A stretch of DNA of 64,000 nt from Lobulomyces angularis (Eukaryota; Chytridiomycota; Chytridiomycetes; Lobulomycetales; Lobulomycetaceae). The stretch is taken from the NCBI GenBank assembly GCA_027604685.1, contig JADHYX010000069.1, forward strand, positions 1-64,000, written 5' to 3'. The first letter of the stretch is position 1; every line of letters begins with the position of its first letter. Positions 49,321 through 58,721 of this stretch are shown piece by piece. A model generated the notes under the pieces. It saw nothing but the letters and a program-made list of their open reading frames with translations. It ran no database searches and was not told the DNA's origin. The position numbers and the translations under genes were made by a program.

Positions 49321-49650
49321 TTATAAATATGAAATTGTATCGATTGTTTTATCTTCATTTAAAGGATATTTTTCATAATAGTATTTTAAGAAGGTTGTAG
49401 CAACAGTAATTAGAACTTCAACACTCGATATTACTATAAATGGTAAAGCCTCAATCAAAAAACTATAATATATATGTATCATTAAAGCAATAGAATATAA
49501 AATTGTGAAACCATAAGACATATCCTTTAGACTTCTTGTTCTAATACCTTTCACTAGTTGACACATTGTCCCTATTAGAAACAAACATCCACTAATATAT
49601 CCTAATATATCTATATTAAAGACGAATGATACAGTTTTGGCTTCAAACAT
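49321..49650 (-). CDS. SemiSWEET/PQ-loop-like membrane protein
   Basis: 109 residues from ATG 49650 (a TTG at 49668 would add six). Three hydrophobic helices at about 13-32, 45-65 and 68-92. The first is followed by TMCQLVKGIRTRSLKDMSYG, the PQ-loop signature (P/CQ..K..R..S...+S) of SWEET and SemiSWEET sugar transporters; SemiSWEETs are three-helix units of about 90-100 residues that work as dimers. The Pro of PQ is replaced by Cys. This would be an unusual transporter for a virus: a possible role is sugar or small-solute movement across a host or virion membrane, or a captured host gene. Convergent with the gene before it. Confidence 0.75.
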   Translation of the reverse strand: MFEAKTVSFVFNIDILGYISGCLFLIGTMCQLVKGIRTRSLKDMSYGFTILYSIALMIHIYYSFLIEALPFIVISSVEVLITVATTFLKYYYEKYPLNEDKTIDTISYL

Positions 49651-49967
49651 AACATAAAGGGTTTTCAATATTATCTAATATCATTTTATTATTTATTCAT
49701 TTCATATAGTTACAATGTTTAATGTTAACCAGGTTATATATCAATATAATGATTTATTGTAAGTACATAATCTATCTTTATTTAATGTATAAACTTGGTT
49801 ACATCATATTTATGCTCTATTCGATAAAAGGTATGTTAAATTGATTTTTTTTATATGATATATATTTTTTTAGATATATAGAATTATTAATTAGTTAAAG
49901 CATAACTTAGTTATCATATAACGATATCTATTTTGTTCGTTAATATATTTAGTATAACTTTTAATTT

Positions 49968-50150
49968 CTATATGATAGACATAGGGATATTGTACTTATG
50001 ATTAATCGGGATAAAGCTCAATGAGTAGCTTATGGATAAAAACATACTCGCGATTGCGGGGTGGCCATAGGCAAAAGTCGTCACTCTTTTATAGTTATCA
50101 TGTAGAGATGTTTTTAGGCTAAGTCGGTATGAATGAACCCGTACTAGTTT
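49968..50150 (-). repeat. G+C-richer repeat with conserved small ORF (copy 2)
   Basis: About 180 bases, inverted relative to 33104-33293 and about 90% alike by eye. The minus strand is open in the same frame and ends in TAG at 49968, with most differences in third codon positions. No in-frame ATG lies upstream of the conserved block, so this copy cannot start as copy 1 does. It sits in a 1.5-kb gene-free region (49651-51213). A second short motif complementary to TATAATACACTCTACC lies at about 50457-50475. Confidence 0.8.
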
Positions 50151-50626
50151 ATAAACAAGAAGATATGTTAAAATATTAATAAGGTAAATAAATACTGTTA
50201 TTAGTCCAATAGTTTAAGTAACAAAATAAATTCTTATTTAATATTAGCCGGATAGGGTCTAGTATCACCATTTTTCAATATTTATTTATTTTTTTTCTAG
50301 TAAACCAAGAGAATTGAGTCTTCTCAAAAACTTGTTTATAATTTTTTCTTCTATATCTAATTTAAATATTTGGTTTTTATAGTAATGCTTTTATACTAGA
50401 GATATAATATTTACTATAGTTTTAAACTAATAAAGAGTAACATTTTAACCTACTGAAAGGTAGAGTGTATTATAGACATCATGAATTCTTATAGTACTAT
50501 AATATGTTCTATGTTAATATAATAATGTACAAGTTTATGCATATAACAGTATAAAACAAAAATCTAAATGTCGTATATAACATCAAGAAGTGCGAGTAGT
50601 ATCAAAAATTTTTATTTAATCTACAA

Positions 50627-50870
50627 AATCAATTAAAAAATTGGGCGACTTAGTTTTCTTAGTTTCCTTGGTCAAAAAAAAATTTTTTTGGGGACTTAGT
50701 TTTCTTAGTTGACTTAGTTTTTTTAAATGAATTTTCGCTTTCTAAAAATAAAGATCATAATTCGCTTTAAATGTTAAACTAATACTTGATTTATGAACAT
50801 CAATGCATTGCTCTAATATAATATTACGTCATTAATGTTAAAAAGAAATATGAATATATATATTTGGTTG
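50627..50870 (+). repeat. Dispersed repeat, copy J, with long 3' extension
   Basis: Core at 50627-50735. Unlike most copies, the similarity with copy K continues about 135 bases further (TTCGCTTTCTAAAAATAA, then TAAACTAATACTTGAT and TTAAAAAG-ATGTGA-TATATAT), so J and K are direct repeats of about 250 bases on either side of the secreted WD40 gene. Confidence 0.88.
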
Positions 50871-51117
50871 TAAGATTACTTGACTTTACTTGCAACTTCT
50901 TACTTTTATTATTTTTCTTTTAAAATAGTATCTAATAATATATAGATTTTATAATATAATAAATATTAAGTGTTATTAAAAAAATATTGTCACTGTATCT
51001 ATATAAATTGTATATATCATTAAGAATAACAATAATTATCTAAGAAACTGATGAATAAAAATACATATCTAGCGAAAATAGTGCAGTCTTTAAACTTAGT
51101 CTATATGTGAAATTATT

Positions 51118-51136
51118 TAAATTGAAAAAAGAACAT
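51118..51136 (+). promoter_or_regulatory. Poxvirus-like early promoter element
   Basis: TAAATTGAAAAAAGAACATT is about 80 bases upstream of ATG 51214. It agrees with the vaccinia early core (AAATTGAAAAANNTA) except at the last positions. The distance is longer than at 38112, so the assignment is tentative. Confidence 0.35.
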
Positions 51137-51213
51137 TTTGTATTTGAAAATAATATTACATAATAGAGATTAAAATAGATTAGATAGAAAAGCCTCATAA
51201 ATTCTTTCCAATA

Positions 51214-53259
51214 ATGTTTTACTACTGGTTAATAAAACATTTAGCTCTTCTCTTGATTCTCAAATTAAATAGTGCCTGTGAAATATTAGTTAATAATAGC
51301 TGTCATGAAATATATACTAAAACTTATATGGTAAATAATATAGGATATTCAGGATATTCAGCAATGCATGTAACGGATAAATATTTATTTCTACCAATAA
51401 TTGGTGGTATCTCACAAATCAACATTGCATCAAACACTGTAGTCAAACAATTTATTATTGAGGATAGTTATTCAGTAGACTATATCAAGAGCTCAGGTGA
51501 TATATTATTCACTACAAATCGAAATGGAGAATCGGTAACATGGAACATTACAAGTGGAAATATAATTACATCATTTAATGACGGATTTTCCAATTATGGG
51601 TATGATTTAACTAGAGCATTTATTTATAATAAAACAGTTACTGTTATATATGACGGAAAATACTCGCGCTCAAGAAATGCAATTAATGGTAAAAGCATAA
51701 GTAGTTACACATCTATGATGTTTACAAGTAGTGAGATATACCATAAAGACTATATATTTGCTGTTCTAGAAAATAAATACTTAGGTAGATTAAATAATAA
51801 TGAAGGATACCTTGAATACTATCTAGAATACAATGATTACTACGAAGAAGAAGGCAACTTAAAAAATATAAAAGGTATAAATATATATAAGGATTCTTTA
51901 TATGTACAGATAGAGGATTATATTCGCATAATGGATCTAACTACAAAAAAACACAAAGTAATAAACAACAGAAAAACCTATTATAATGATAAGTCAATTA
52001 CATATAAAGATTACATATATGGTATTAACGGAAACACAATAGTTAAACAGTCTATTCTTGATGGTTCATACATTGTTTATGAGTTAAAGTCAGTTCCACT
52101 TTCTGTATTTAGTGTTAATAATTATATATATGTTTCAATGAAAGACTCCGTATTGGAATGGAATATGGATGAAGTATCTATAACCCAAGTTGCATATACT
52201 AACAATATAACAATTACAGTTACTAAAACAATTGCAGAAACGACTACTATAAGAAATACAATTACTAGTACTATTGCAAAAACGACAATAAAAAGTACTA
52301 TTACAAAAAATATAACTTTACCGATTATAACGACTTTTACTACAATAACTAACAATGTTACGTTACCTCAAGTTACAGTAACTTTAGTAGAACAATGCGA
52401 TACAAAGAATTCTGATAAGATTAATTCTAATACTAAAAATTATACATCAAATGGCTCTATTATTAACTCATTAGTAGTAAATAACACACTTTTGTACGTA
52501 GGTCATAATGACGGTATAATTAAAAGGTGGGATATAGAAAGTGGAAAAAATCTAACTAATTATATCATATCAAATACTAGTGTAAATGCAATAACTGTTG
52601 ATAATGATTCTATATATGCTGCGTATAGTGATAAACTGATAAGAAAATGGAATGTAAGTACAAATAAAGTCGTTAAAACTTATATAGGTCATAATGCGTC
52701 AATAACATCTTTATTTATGGACAAAGAATTTATTTACAGTGGCTCAATAGATAAAGTAATAAAACAATGGAATACAGCTACAGGAAAAAATACACGTAAT
52801 TTTACAGGACATACAGGGACTATATATTCATTATATATAAATAACGGTATATTATACTCAGGTTCAGCTGATAAAACAGTAAAAGTATGGAATACTACAT
52901 CAGGAGCTTATATTAAAGAATTTAGTGGTCACAGTAGTGTTGTTAATACTCTAACAAAATTCAATGGATTGTTATATAGTGGATCTTATGATAAAACCAT
53001 TAAGGAATGGAGTTTGACTACTGGAAAAAATACTAGAAATTTTACAGGGCATAGCTCGTACATATTGTCTATATTTGCAGTTAATGGATTTTTATATAGT
53101 GGATCTGACGACAAAACAATTAAGAGATGGAACCTAACAAACGGAGCAAATACATATAATTATACTGGACACTCAGCAGCAGTTAATTCAGTATATATTA
53201 ATAATAACTTATTGTATAGCGGTTCTTCTAACGGAGAAATCAAGCAATGGCAATTATAA
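51214..53259 (+). CDS. Secreted WD40-repeat protein with Thr-rich linker
   Basis: 681 residues from ATG 51214. Residues 1-22 (basic, then LALLLILKLNSACE) form a signal peptide. Residues 23-325 are a diverged propeller-like half (repeats such as LFTTNRNGESVTWNITSGN, YIYGINGNTIVKQ). Residues about 330-390 are a Thr/Ile linker of the TITVTKTIAETTTI type, like fungal wall proteins. Residues 400-681 are seven clear WD40 blades with GHTGTIYSLYINNGILYSGS and DKTVKVWNTTSG-type units. Many N-x-S/T sites fit an exported glycoprotein. WD40 proteins are normally intracellular, so a secreted one is unusual. It is flanked on both sides by direct repeats (copies J and K), as if the gene were a movable cassette. 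Confidence 0.88.
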   Translation: MFYYWLIKHLALLLILKLNSACEILVNNSCHEIYTKTYMVNNIGYSGYSAMHVTDKYLFLPIIGGISQINIASNTVVKQFIIEDSYSVDYIKSSGDILFTTNRNGESVTWNITSGNIITSFNDGFSNYGYDLTRAFIYNKTVTVIYDGKYSRSRNAINGKSISSYTSMMFTSSEIYHKDYIFAVLENKYLGRLNNNEGYLEYYLEYNDYYEEEGNLKNIKGINIYKDSLYVQIEDYIRIMDLTTKKHKVINNRKTYYNDKSITYKDYIYGINGNTIVKQSILDGSYIVYELKSVPLSVFSVNNYIYVSMKDSVLEWNMDEVSITQVAYTNNITITVTKTIAETTTIRNTITSTIAKTTIKSTITKNITLPIITTFTTITNNVTLPQVTVTLVEQCDTKNSDKINSNTKNYTSNGSIINSLVVNNTLLYVGHNDGIIKRWDIESGKNLTNYIISNTSVNAITVDNDSIYAAYSDKLIRKWNVSTNKVVKTYIGHNASITSLFMDKEFIYSGSIDKVIKQWNTATGKNTRNFTGHTGTIYSLYINNGILYSGSADKTVKVWNTTSGAYIKEFSGHSSVVNTLTKFNGLLYSGSYDKTIKEWSLTTGKNTRNFTGHSSYILSIFAVNGFLYSGSDDKTIKRWNLTNGANTYNYTGHSAAVNSVYINNNLLYSGSSNGEIKQWQL

Positions 53260-53558
53260 TATCTTTTTTTTCTTAATTTTATAGATAGAATAGATTTTCA
53301 TATAGAATAGAAATTCGCTGGATGTTATAGGTGATAAACTAGTTTTTAAAAATAACTATATATATTTAAATATATTTAGTATAATGCTTATTTCTTCTAA
53401 TTTTGATTTGGATATATACTATTGAACAAGAAAAATGTTATATTTTTATGATACTGTTAGCTAAAGGACAGTACTGCGAATAATATGTAAGATATTTATA
53501 TATTATACAACATTAAGAGTTAAAGAATAGCCTGTGAAAAAATATCTAATTCACAAAA

Positions 53559-53812
53559 AATCAGTTAATTTTTTCGGCGACTTAGTTTTCTTAGTTTTCT
53601 TGGTCAAAAAAAATTTTTTTTTGGGGACTTAGTTTTCTTAGTTGACTTAGTTTTTTTAAATGAATTTTCGCTTTCTAAAAATAACAATCGAAAATCGTGT
53701 TAAATGTTAAACTAATACTTGATCTATGAATATTAACATATTGCTTTAGTATAACATTATGTTATTAACGTTAAAAAGAGATGTGATTATATATATTTAG
53801 TTACAAAATCAG
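53559..53812 (+). repeat. Dispersed repeat, copy K, with long 3' extension
   Basis: Core at 53559-53668, extended part to about 53812, matching copy J. A further AAAATCAGTTTAAAAATTAA at 53806-53825 resembles the start of another unit. The rest of 53260-53969 has no gene. Confidence 0.88.
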
Positions 53813-53969
53813 TTTAAAAATTAACAACTCAAATTAAATTAATGTTTCTTTAATAAATATTCTTCTATAATATTGTATAATACATAAGAGTTAACTGTAT
53901 ATCCCATTTCTACAATATAATTAGATATAAGATAATGTTTTTAAAAAGTATATTATATAATATATAAAT

Positions 53970-54674
53970 TTATTGGCTACTGTTACCAACTGGTATTTCA
54001 ACATAAGTATCTTCATCATATATAAACATTTCTTCTGTAAATAGTTTAGCTTTTTTATAATCTACATTAGATATTAATCCATCATTAAAAGAATCTGAGA
54101 TTTCATCATAACCACTAACATATTTTACTCTGTTTTGGTTTATTTTACAGCTACCTTCTATTCTAAATAACTGAACCTTTTTATACATACTATAGTCTAT
54201 TATACTCTTTATCATTTCACATTCTTTACAATTATAAAAGTCCTCTAAACATTTAGACACTTCTCTTAATATTCTTTTTGATATACTACAACTTTTAACA
54301 TATACATGAGGAAATATAACATGAGTGGATTTTTTTATATTAAGTTCATCTTTGGAATTATATCTCAGATAATATCTAGTATTTAGATAATCTAATATTA
54401 CGGATACTAATTCTTCAACATACATATTCCACAAAAACTCATTGATTTCATCATTTGTAGTTTCTAAATCAACATAAAATTTTTGATCTTCGTCGTAAAT
54501 AACCTCATAAAAGTTTCTATACAAAGGATCTATATCTTGATAGTAATCGAGGAAAGATTCTAATGAAGTGTGTGACTGGAATACTCTATATATTCTATTA
54601 TTCTCAAATACTTCTCTTTGAACAGTAATAGCACCTCTCTCCTTTATATCATTAAGTCTATAATACTTAATCAT
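53970..54674 (-). CDS. Archaeo-eukaryotic primase (AEP/PrimPol) core protein
   Basis: 234 residues from ATG 54674. The three AEP motifs are in order: motif I KFYVDLE (D69 and E71, metal binding), motif II KSTHVIFPHVYVKS (the s-x-H motif, H118) and motif III SIIDYSMYKKVQLFRIEGSCK (D160, with R171 and K177). This resembles the herpesvirus UL52/NCLDV-type primase, which makes RNA or DNA primers. The chain is short: a bare catalytic core with no helicase and no C-terminal zinc ribbon. The D5 helicase at 45505 lacks a visible primase, so this gene probably supplies the priming activity, or a second one for repair. A nearby secreted and a small gene cluster separate it from the polymerase. Confidence 0.82.
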   Translation of the reverse strand: MIKYYRLNDIKERGAITVQREVFENNRIYRVFQSHTSLESFLDYYQDIDPLYRNFYEVIYDEDQKFYVDLETTNDEINEFLWNMYVEELVSVILDYLNTRYYLRYNSKDELNIKKSTHVIFPHVYVKSCSISKRILREVSKCLEDFYNCKECEMIKSIIDYSMYKKVQLFRIEGSCKINQNRVKYVSGYDEISDSFNDGLISNVDYKKAKLFTEEMFIYDEDTYVEIPVGNSSQ

Positions 54675-55243
54675 ATTCTAACATCGATATAATCCGCATA
54701 TTATTTAGTAATCATTTAATGAATTTTACACTAAAATAAGTACTTTTGAAAAAGATCGTTTTTTTTACTCTAGAACTTATATTCATGATATTTAATATAC
54801 ATTCAACGAAGTTAAAATAGCTATAGTACACCCTATATTTTAATTTTACTTACAAAAACTAATGATGAATATTTTTTTCAATTTTTTATTATAGCTTTAA
54901 CAATCTTTAACTATTGTATTACGCTCCATACTCAGCTTATCTATAATATAAAATCTAACGTCTCCCTGCTTAGGTGCTTAGTTTAAATATTTATATCATT
55001 AATTTCCTTTATTCATATTTTCAGTAAAATATATTTTTATATTATTCAATTAAGAAATCAACAAATGCATAATGATTATAATCGCTAAAATTTCTCGATT
55101 TCACATAAAAAAATTAGATATTATAGTAAGTTATACAACAATATTATTTATTATATATATGTAAGTTAATTGAGCTAATTAATATAACATTTTTATATGA
55201 ACAAATATATAAAAACATTGTTTTATTACATCGAAAATTTCCT
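54675..55243. other. Gene-free intergenic stretch
   Basis: About 570 bases with divergent promoters and no frame worth reporting. A further copy of the short motif reads AGTACACCCTATATTT (54825-54840). The part 54905-54980 is less A+T-rich than its surroundings. No repeat copy is present. Confidence 0.55.
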
Positions 55244-55471
55244 ATGAAGACAGAAGAGTTAAACAGTAATTTTTTAAATAGACAAAAAGTTATAGAACTT
55301 GAAAGAATGTATAAAGAAATAATATTCCTTTTATCCGATACAAATTATAATTCATTAAATAATAGTTCAAAGAATGAATATAACAATATACTTATTAGTA
55401 TGGCAAAGAATTTAGAAAAACAAAAAGAAAAATTAAAAACAATGGATATGAATACCATTCTAGTAGAATGA
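55244..55471 (+). CDS. Small coiled-coil protein
   Basis: 75 residues from ATG 55244. Nearly all helical and charged, with heptad-like spacing (VIELERMYKEIIFLL, then ISMAKNLEKQKEKLKTM), a likely coiled coil. No signal peptide or membrane segment. Size and charge resemble small virion or scaffold proteins, but nothing specific can be said. Same strand as the following dUTPase-like and capping-enzyme genes. Confidence 0.5.
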   Translation: MKTEELNSNFLNRQKVIELERMYKEIIFLLSDTNYNSLNNSSKNEYNNILISMAKNLEKQKEKLKTMDMNTILVE

Positions 55472-55657
55472 TTTTTAAATAGATGAAATTTTATTATATC
55501 CTATCATCATTTATTCTTTTTAAAATGTTATCATGTTAAAATAAAATAAAACACAAAATAAAATATATTAATTAATATTTAAATAAATGATTTGTAGATA
55601 TATATTTGATACTTACAATTATGCAAATTTTGTATAAAAAGTATCTTATTATACTAG

Positions 55658-56053
55658 ATGAAAGTAAAGGAACCAAATATTGTATTGGGTAAAAACGCAA
55701 AAGTACCAACAAAAAGAATTAATTCGAATAATAAGTATGAAGTATATTCATCATCACCAAGAATTGTTTATATAATGCCAAATTCTAAAACCAACGTTTA
55801 TGTAAATATAAAGGCTAATATAGCAAATACTGTGTGTGATGAAATTATCATTAAAGATAATTATGACATTGAATACATATCAGACTTAATTATCGGTAAA
55901 ATATGTAAAAATGCATTTGAATATATATATATTAAGGTATTTAACTTCAGCGACTATGGTTATGCAGTAAAACCAGGTGACAAGATAGCACTAATAGAAC
56001 TTGACCCTAGTAGTGTAGAAAATGTTCAAAATATCAAGTGTTATAATTATTAG
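55658..56053 (+). CDS. dUTPase-fold protein, probably inactive
   Basis: 131 residues from ATG 55658. The N-terminal AKVPTKRINSNNKYEVYSSS corresponds to motif 1 of trimeric dUTPases (A..PTR.S..AGYDLYS), and the C-terminal KVFNFSDYGYAVKPGDKIAL corresponds to the V-N.-....Y-V-.-GDRIAQ strand pair (motif 4). The motifs that hold the catalytic residues are missing or altered: the AGYD aspartate region reads NKYEVY, motif 3 (G-ID-DYRG) reads as GKICKNAFEYIY, and the C-terminal Gly-rich motif 5 is absent. The fold is therefore likely kept while hydrolysis of dUTP is doubtful. In other viruses dUTPase-fold proteins without activity act as scaffolds or signalling proteins. The UDG at 37171 shows that uracil control matters here. 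Confidence 0.6.
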   Translation: MKVKEPNIVLGKNAKVPTKRINSNNKYEVYSSSPRIVYIMPNSKTNVYVNIKANIANTVCDEIIIKDNYDIEYISDLIIGKICKNAFEYIYIKVFNFSDYGYAVKPGDKIALIELDPSSVENVQNIKCYNY

Positions 56054-56332
56054 TATATATAAGTAGATTTTAAAAAGTAAATATATCAAATGTTTAATAA
56101 TACTTTAATTATAATCAATGGTCATCTTTCTTAGACGCTCAGAAGATATATTCAAATATTATTTAAAGATATCTACAATTTCCAATTATATCATATAGGA
56201 AAAATTATTAAACCTAAATAGAAATACATAATATAGTAAATTATCAATCTGAAAACTTGACATTTTGACTTAATAAATTTAATAAAATGAAAAATAGCGA
56301 TATTACACATTCTATTGCATAAAGTATAATAA

Positions 56333-58513
56333 ATGAACGAATTAAAATATAATATCGATAGACACTTTGAAAAATTAATAATTATTACCAAAATCGATGA
56401 ATTAAATAACTCAAAAAATACAGTACCAGAACTTGAAGTAAGATTTAACGATAATTATATAAAAAGAGACGCTTTTAGAAAAACATTCGACATTATAAAA
56501 AAGAAAAATGGAGTACAAAAAACTGATGTTCAAGATATATCTATAGGAAATCTTTTAAACAAGCAAATAAGAATAATCAAAGAGAAAGACCGAGAAGATA
56601 TATATATGAAAAAGGAGAAGATATCAAGTGTTATACTTTCTTACATGTATTTTATAAAACTAACATATTCTATAGAAACAACAATGAAACATGATCCTTC
56701 TAAGTATGATGCAAATAAGAAAGAAGGAAAGAGAACTAGAGAGAGAGTAGTTAAAAAAATAAGATTTGGTGAAAAAAAAGAATATCTATTTGAAGTATTT
56801 TTTACAATAGTAAACGAAACAAAATATGAGATAGAAGTTGAATTACCAACTGAAAAAATAAACAAAAGTAACTTTAGAGAAGTAGCAAGTTATCTTTATG
56901 ATATAGTAAATTCAATAAAGAATAAATATTACTACTTCTCAAGATACTCATTAACTGTAAATAACTATATAAAGAATATCCATCCACCTATATCATTTTC
57001 TAAACCAGAAATATTCAAATATAGTAAACTATTTAACGATATTAAAAAAAATAAACTGGTAAATGATAAATATGTTACATATAAATTAGATGGTGAAAGA
57101 AAATTACTAGTGTTATATAAAGATGAAATGTATACATATGATGAAGTAAATAGTATAATTTACATAAAAAATATAAATCCAGAGAACGAATATAAACTAA
57201 CTATATTTGATACAGAATTCTATGAAAACATATACTATATTTTTGATGCAATAGTTATCGATGATTCTGATATAAGAAATGAAAATTTTAGAAATAGGTT
57301 AGACCAAATAGAGAGCTTTGACATTGAATGCATAAAAGATCAGGTAAAACTTAAAGAATATAAAGCATTTAACAACTATAATACATTATACAAATCGATA
57401 ACATATCTTTATGAAAATTATAAAGGTAAATACAATATGGATGGATTAATATTTTCTCATCTAAACAAAAATTATAACTATAAACAATATAAATGGAAAT
57501 GGAATATGACTATTGATATGAAAGTAATAAATAAAAAGTTATATTCTACTTCTAGTGATAAAGGCATGCAAATACATGATAGATTCGTTATACAAAACTA
57601 TAGTAAATCATTGGAAGGAAAAATTTGTGAATTTGAAGTACTAAAAGATTCAAATACATTAGTATATATTAAAACTAGAGATGATAAAAGAAACCCAAAT
57701 TCAGAATATGTAGTTAATGATACTATAAATAATATAAATAACAATATGAACATAAACGACATATTAGGTATAACACCTTATCTGTTTAGAAAAAGTTGTA
57801 ATAATATAAAAAAAGAAATAATAAAAAAGTTGAATGGTATCGTGGTAGATATTGGTTCTGGAAGAGGAAGTGATATATACAAGATATTACCTGTAAATGT
57901 TACCCATCAAAAAATAAAAGAATTGCATTGTATAGAACCGAATAAAGAAAATTATGCTGTATTAAGAGATCTAGTTAATAAACATTATTCAAATATTTCA
58001 GAAAGAATATATACATATCAAAACTATAGTCATTCAAAAAGTCTGTTTAATAATTTAGCTGAAAGAATACCAATAATCGAAAACATAACTATGTTTTTTG
58101 TGATAAATCAAATTAAACCTAGTGACATTGAAATAACTGTAAGAAACATACTTAAAATATCAAATCAAAATACAAAAGTTCATATAATTATGCTATGTAA
58201 AGATGAATTAAATAAAATACTAAAGAAAAGGCAAAAGAAAAATATCATAATTGAAAATAATGGTGAACTAATATTAAAAATTATGCCATATATTAACAAA
58301 GGTATAGAATATAATGAGATATATTTAGGTGGTCCAACTTCTAGCAACATACAAGAATATTCATATAGTAGAGAATATATAGTAAATTGTTTTAGTAAAG
58401 TTGGATTCAAAGTGAAGAAGCATCATTCTCTAAACTCTAAAAATTTTATACTCTCTAAGATATATATAGATATATTGTCTACCTATTATTACTACTGCTT
58501 TTCTTTATGTTAA
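56333..58513 (+). CDS. mRNA capping enzyme large subunit (triphosphatase, guanylyltransferase, methyltransferase)
   Basis: 726 residues from ATG 56333, whose context ATAAATGAAC matches the TAAATG late-promoter pattern. Three enzymes in one chain, as in poxvirus D1 and asfarvirus NP868R. Residues 1-220: tunnel-type RNA triphosphatase with two ExE strands (ELEVRFND and YEIEVELP). Residues 230-480: guanylyltransferase with the nucleotidyl lysine in TYKLDGERK (K251) and downstream DGLIFSH and WKWNMTIDMKV (motifs IIIa-V). Residues 495-726: guanine-N7 methyltransferase with VVDIGSGRGSD (SAM site) and FFVINQIKP. All catalytic residues needed for cap formation are present. A separate small stimulatory subunit, as in poxviruses (D12), is not seen in the window. 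Confidence 0.95.
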   Translation: MNELKYNIDRHFEKLIIITKIDELNNSKNTVPELEVRFNDNYIKRDAFRKTFDIIKKKNGVQKTDVQDISIGNLLNKQIRIIKEKDREDIYMKKEKISSVILSYMYFIKLTYSIETTMKHDPSKYDANKKEGKRTRERVVKKIRFGEKKEYLFEVFFTIVNETKYEIEVELPTEKINKSNFREVASYLYDIVNSIKNKYYYFSRYSLTVNNYIKNIHPPISFSKPEIFKYSKLFNDIKKNKLVNDKYVTYKLDGERKLLVLYKDEMYTYDEVNSIIYIKNINPENEYKLTIFDTEFYENIYYIFDAIVIDDSDIRNENFRNRLDQIESFDIECIKDQVKLKEYKAFNNYNTLYKSITYLYENYKGKYNMDGLIFSHLNKNYNYKQYKWKWNMTIDMKVINKKLYSTSSDKGMQIHDRFVIQNYSKSLEGKICEFEVLKDSNTLVYIKTRDDKRNPNSEYVVNDTINNINNNMNINDILGITPYLFRKSCNNIKKEIIKKLNGIVVDIGSGRGSDIYKILPVNVTHQKIKELHCIEPNKENYAVLRDLVNKHYSNISERIYTYQNYSHSKSLFNNLAERIPIIENITMFFVINQIKPSDIEITVRNILKISNQNTKVHIIMLCKDELNKILKKRQKKNIIIENNGELILKIMPYINKGIEYNEIYLGGPTSSNIQEYSYSREYIVNCFSKVGFKVKKHHSLNSKNFILSKIYIDILSTYYYYCFSLC

Positions 58514-58611
58514 ACATTATTTTTATATTATGATTATTATTATAAACATTATTGATATTTTAAAAGTTAATATTAGTAAAAATATATTTATAAGAATTTA
58601 TTTAAATATAA

Positions 58612-58721
58612 AATCAATTAAAAAATTGGGCGACTTAGTTTTCTTAGTTTTCTTAGTCAAAAAAAAATTTTTTTTGGGGACTTAGTTTTCTTAGTTGACT
58701 TAGTTTTTTTAAATGAATTTT
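58612..58721 (+). repeat. Dispersed 110-bp repeat, copy L
   Basis: Full-length plus-strand copy between the capping enzyme and the first GTPase gene. The 3' flank (58717-58746) is the same as after copy C at 4027, including ATTTTACAGAGATAGAAATC. Confidence 0.9.

Noticed and set aside
49968..50150. Group I intron or ribozyme as explanation of the G+C-rich repeat beside split RPB1
   Set aside because: No convincing P, Q, R, S core or hammerhead core found, and the conserved open frame explains the sequence better.
56118..56198. 26-codon frame upstream of the capping enzyme
   Set aside because: Too short, no recognisable signal, and no conserved features.
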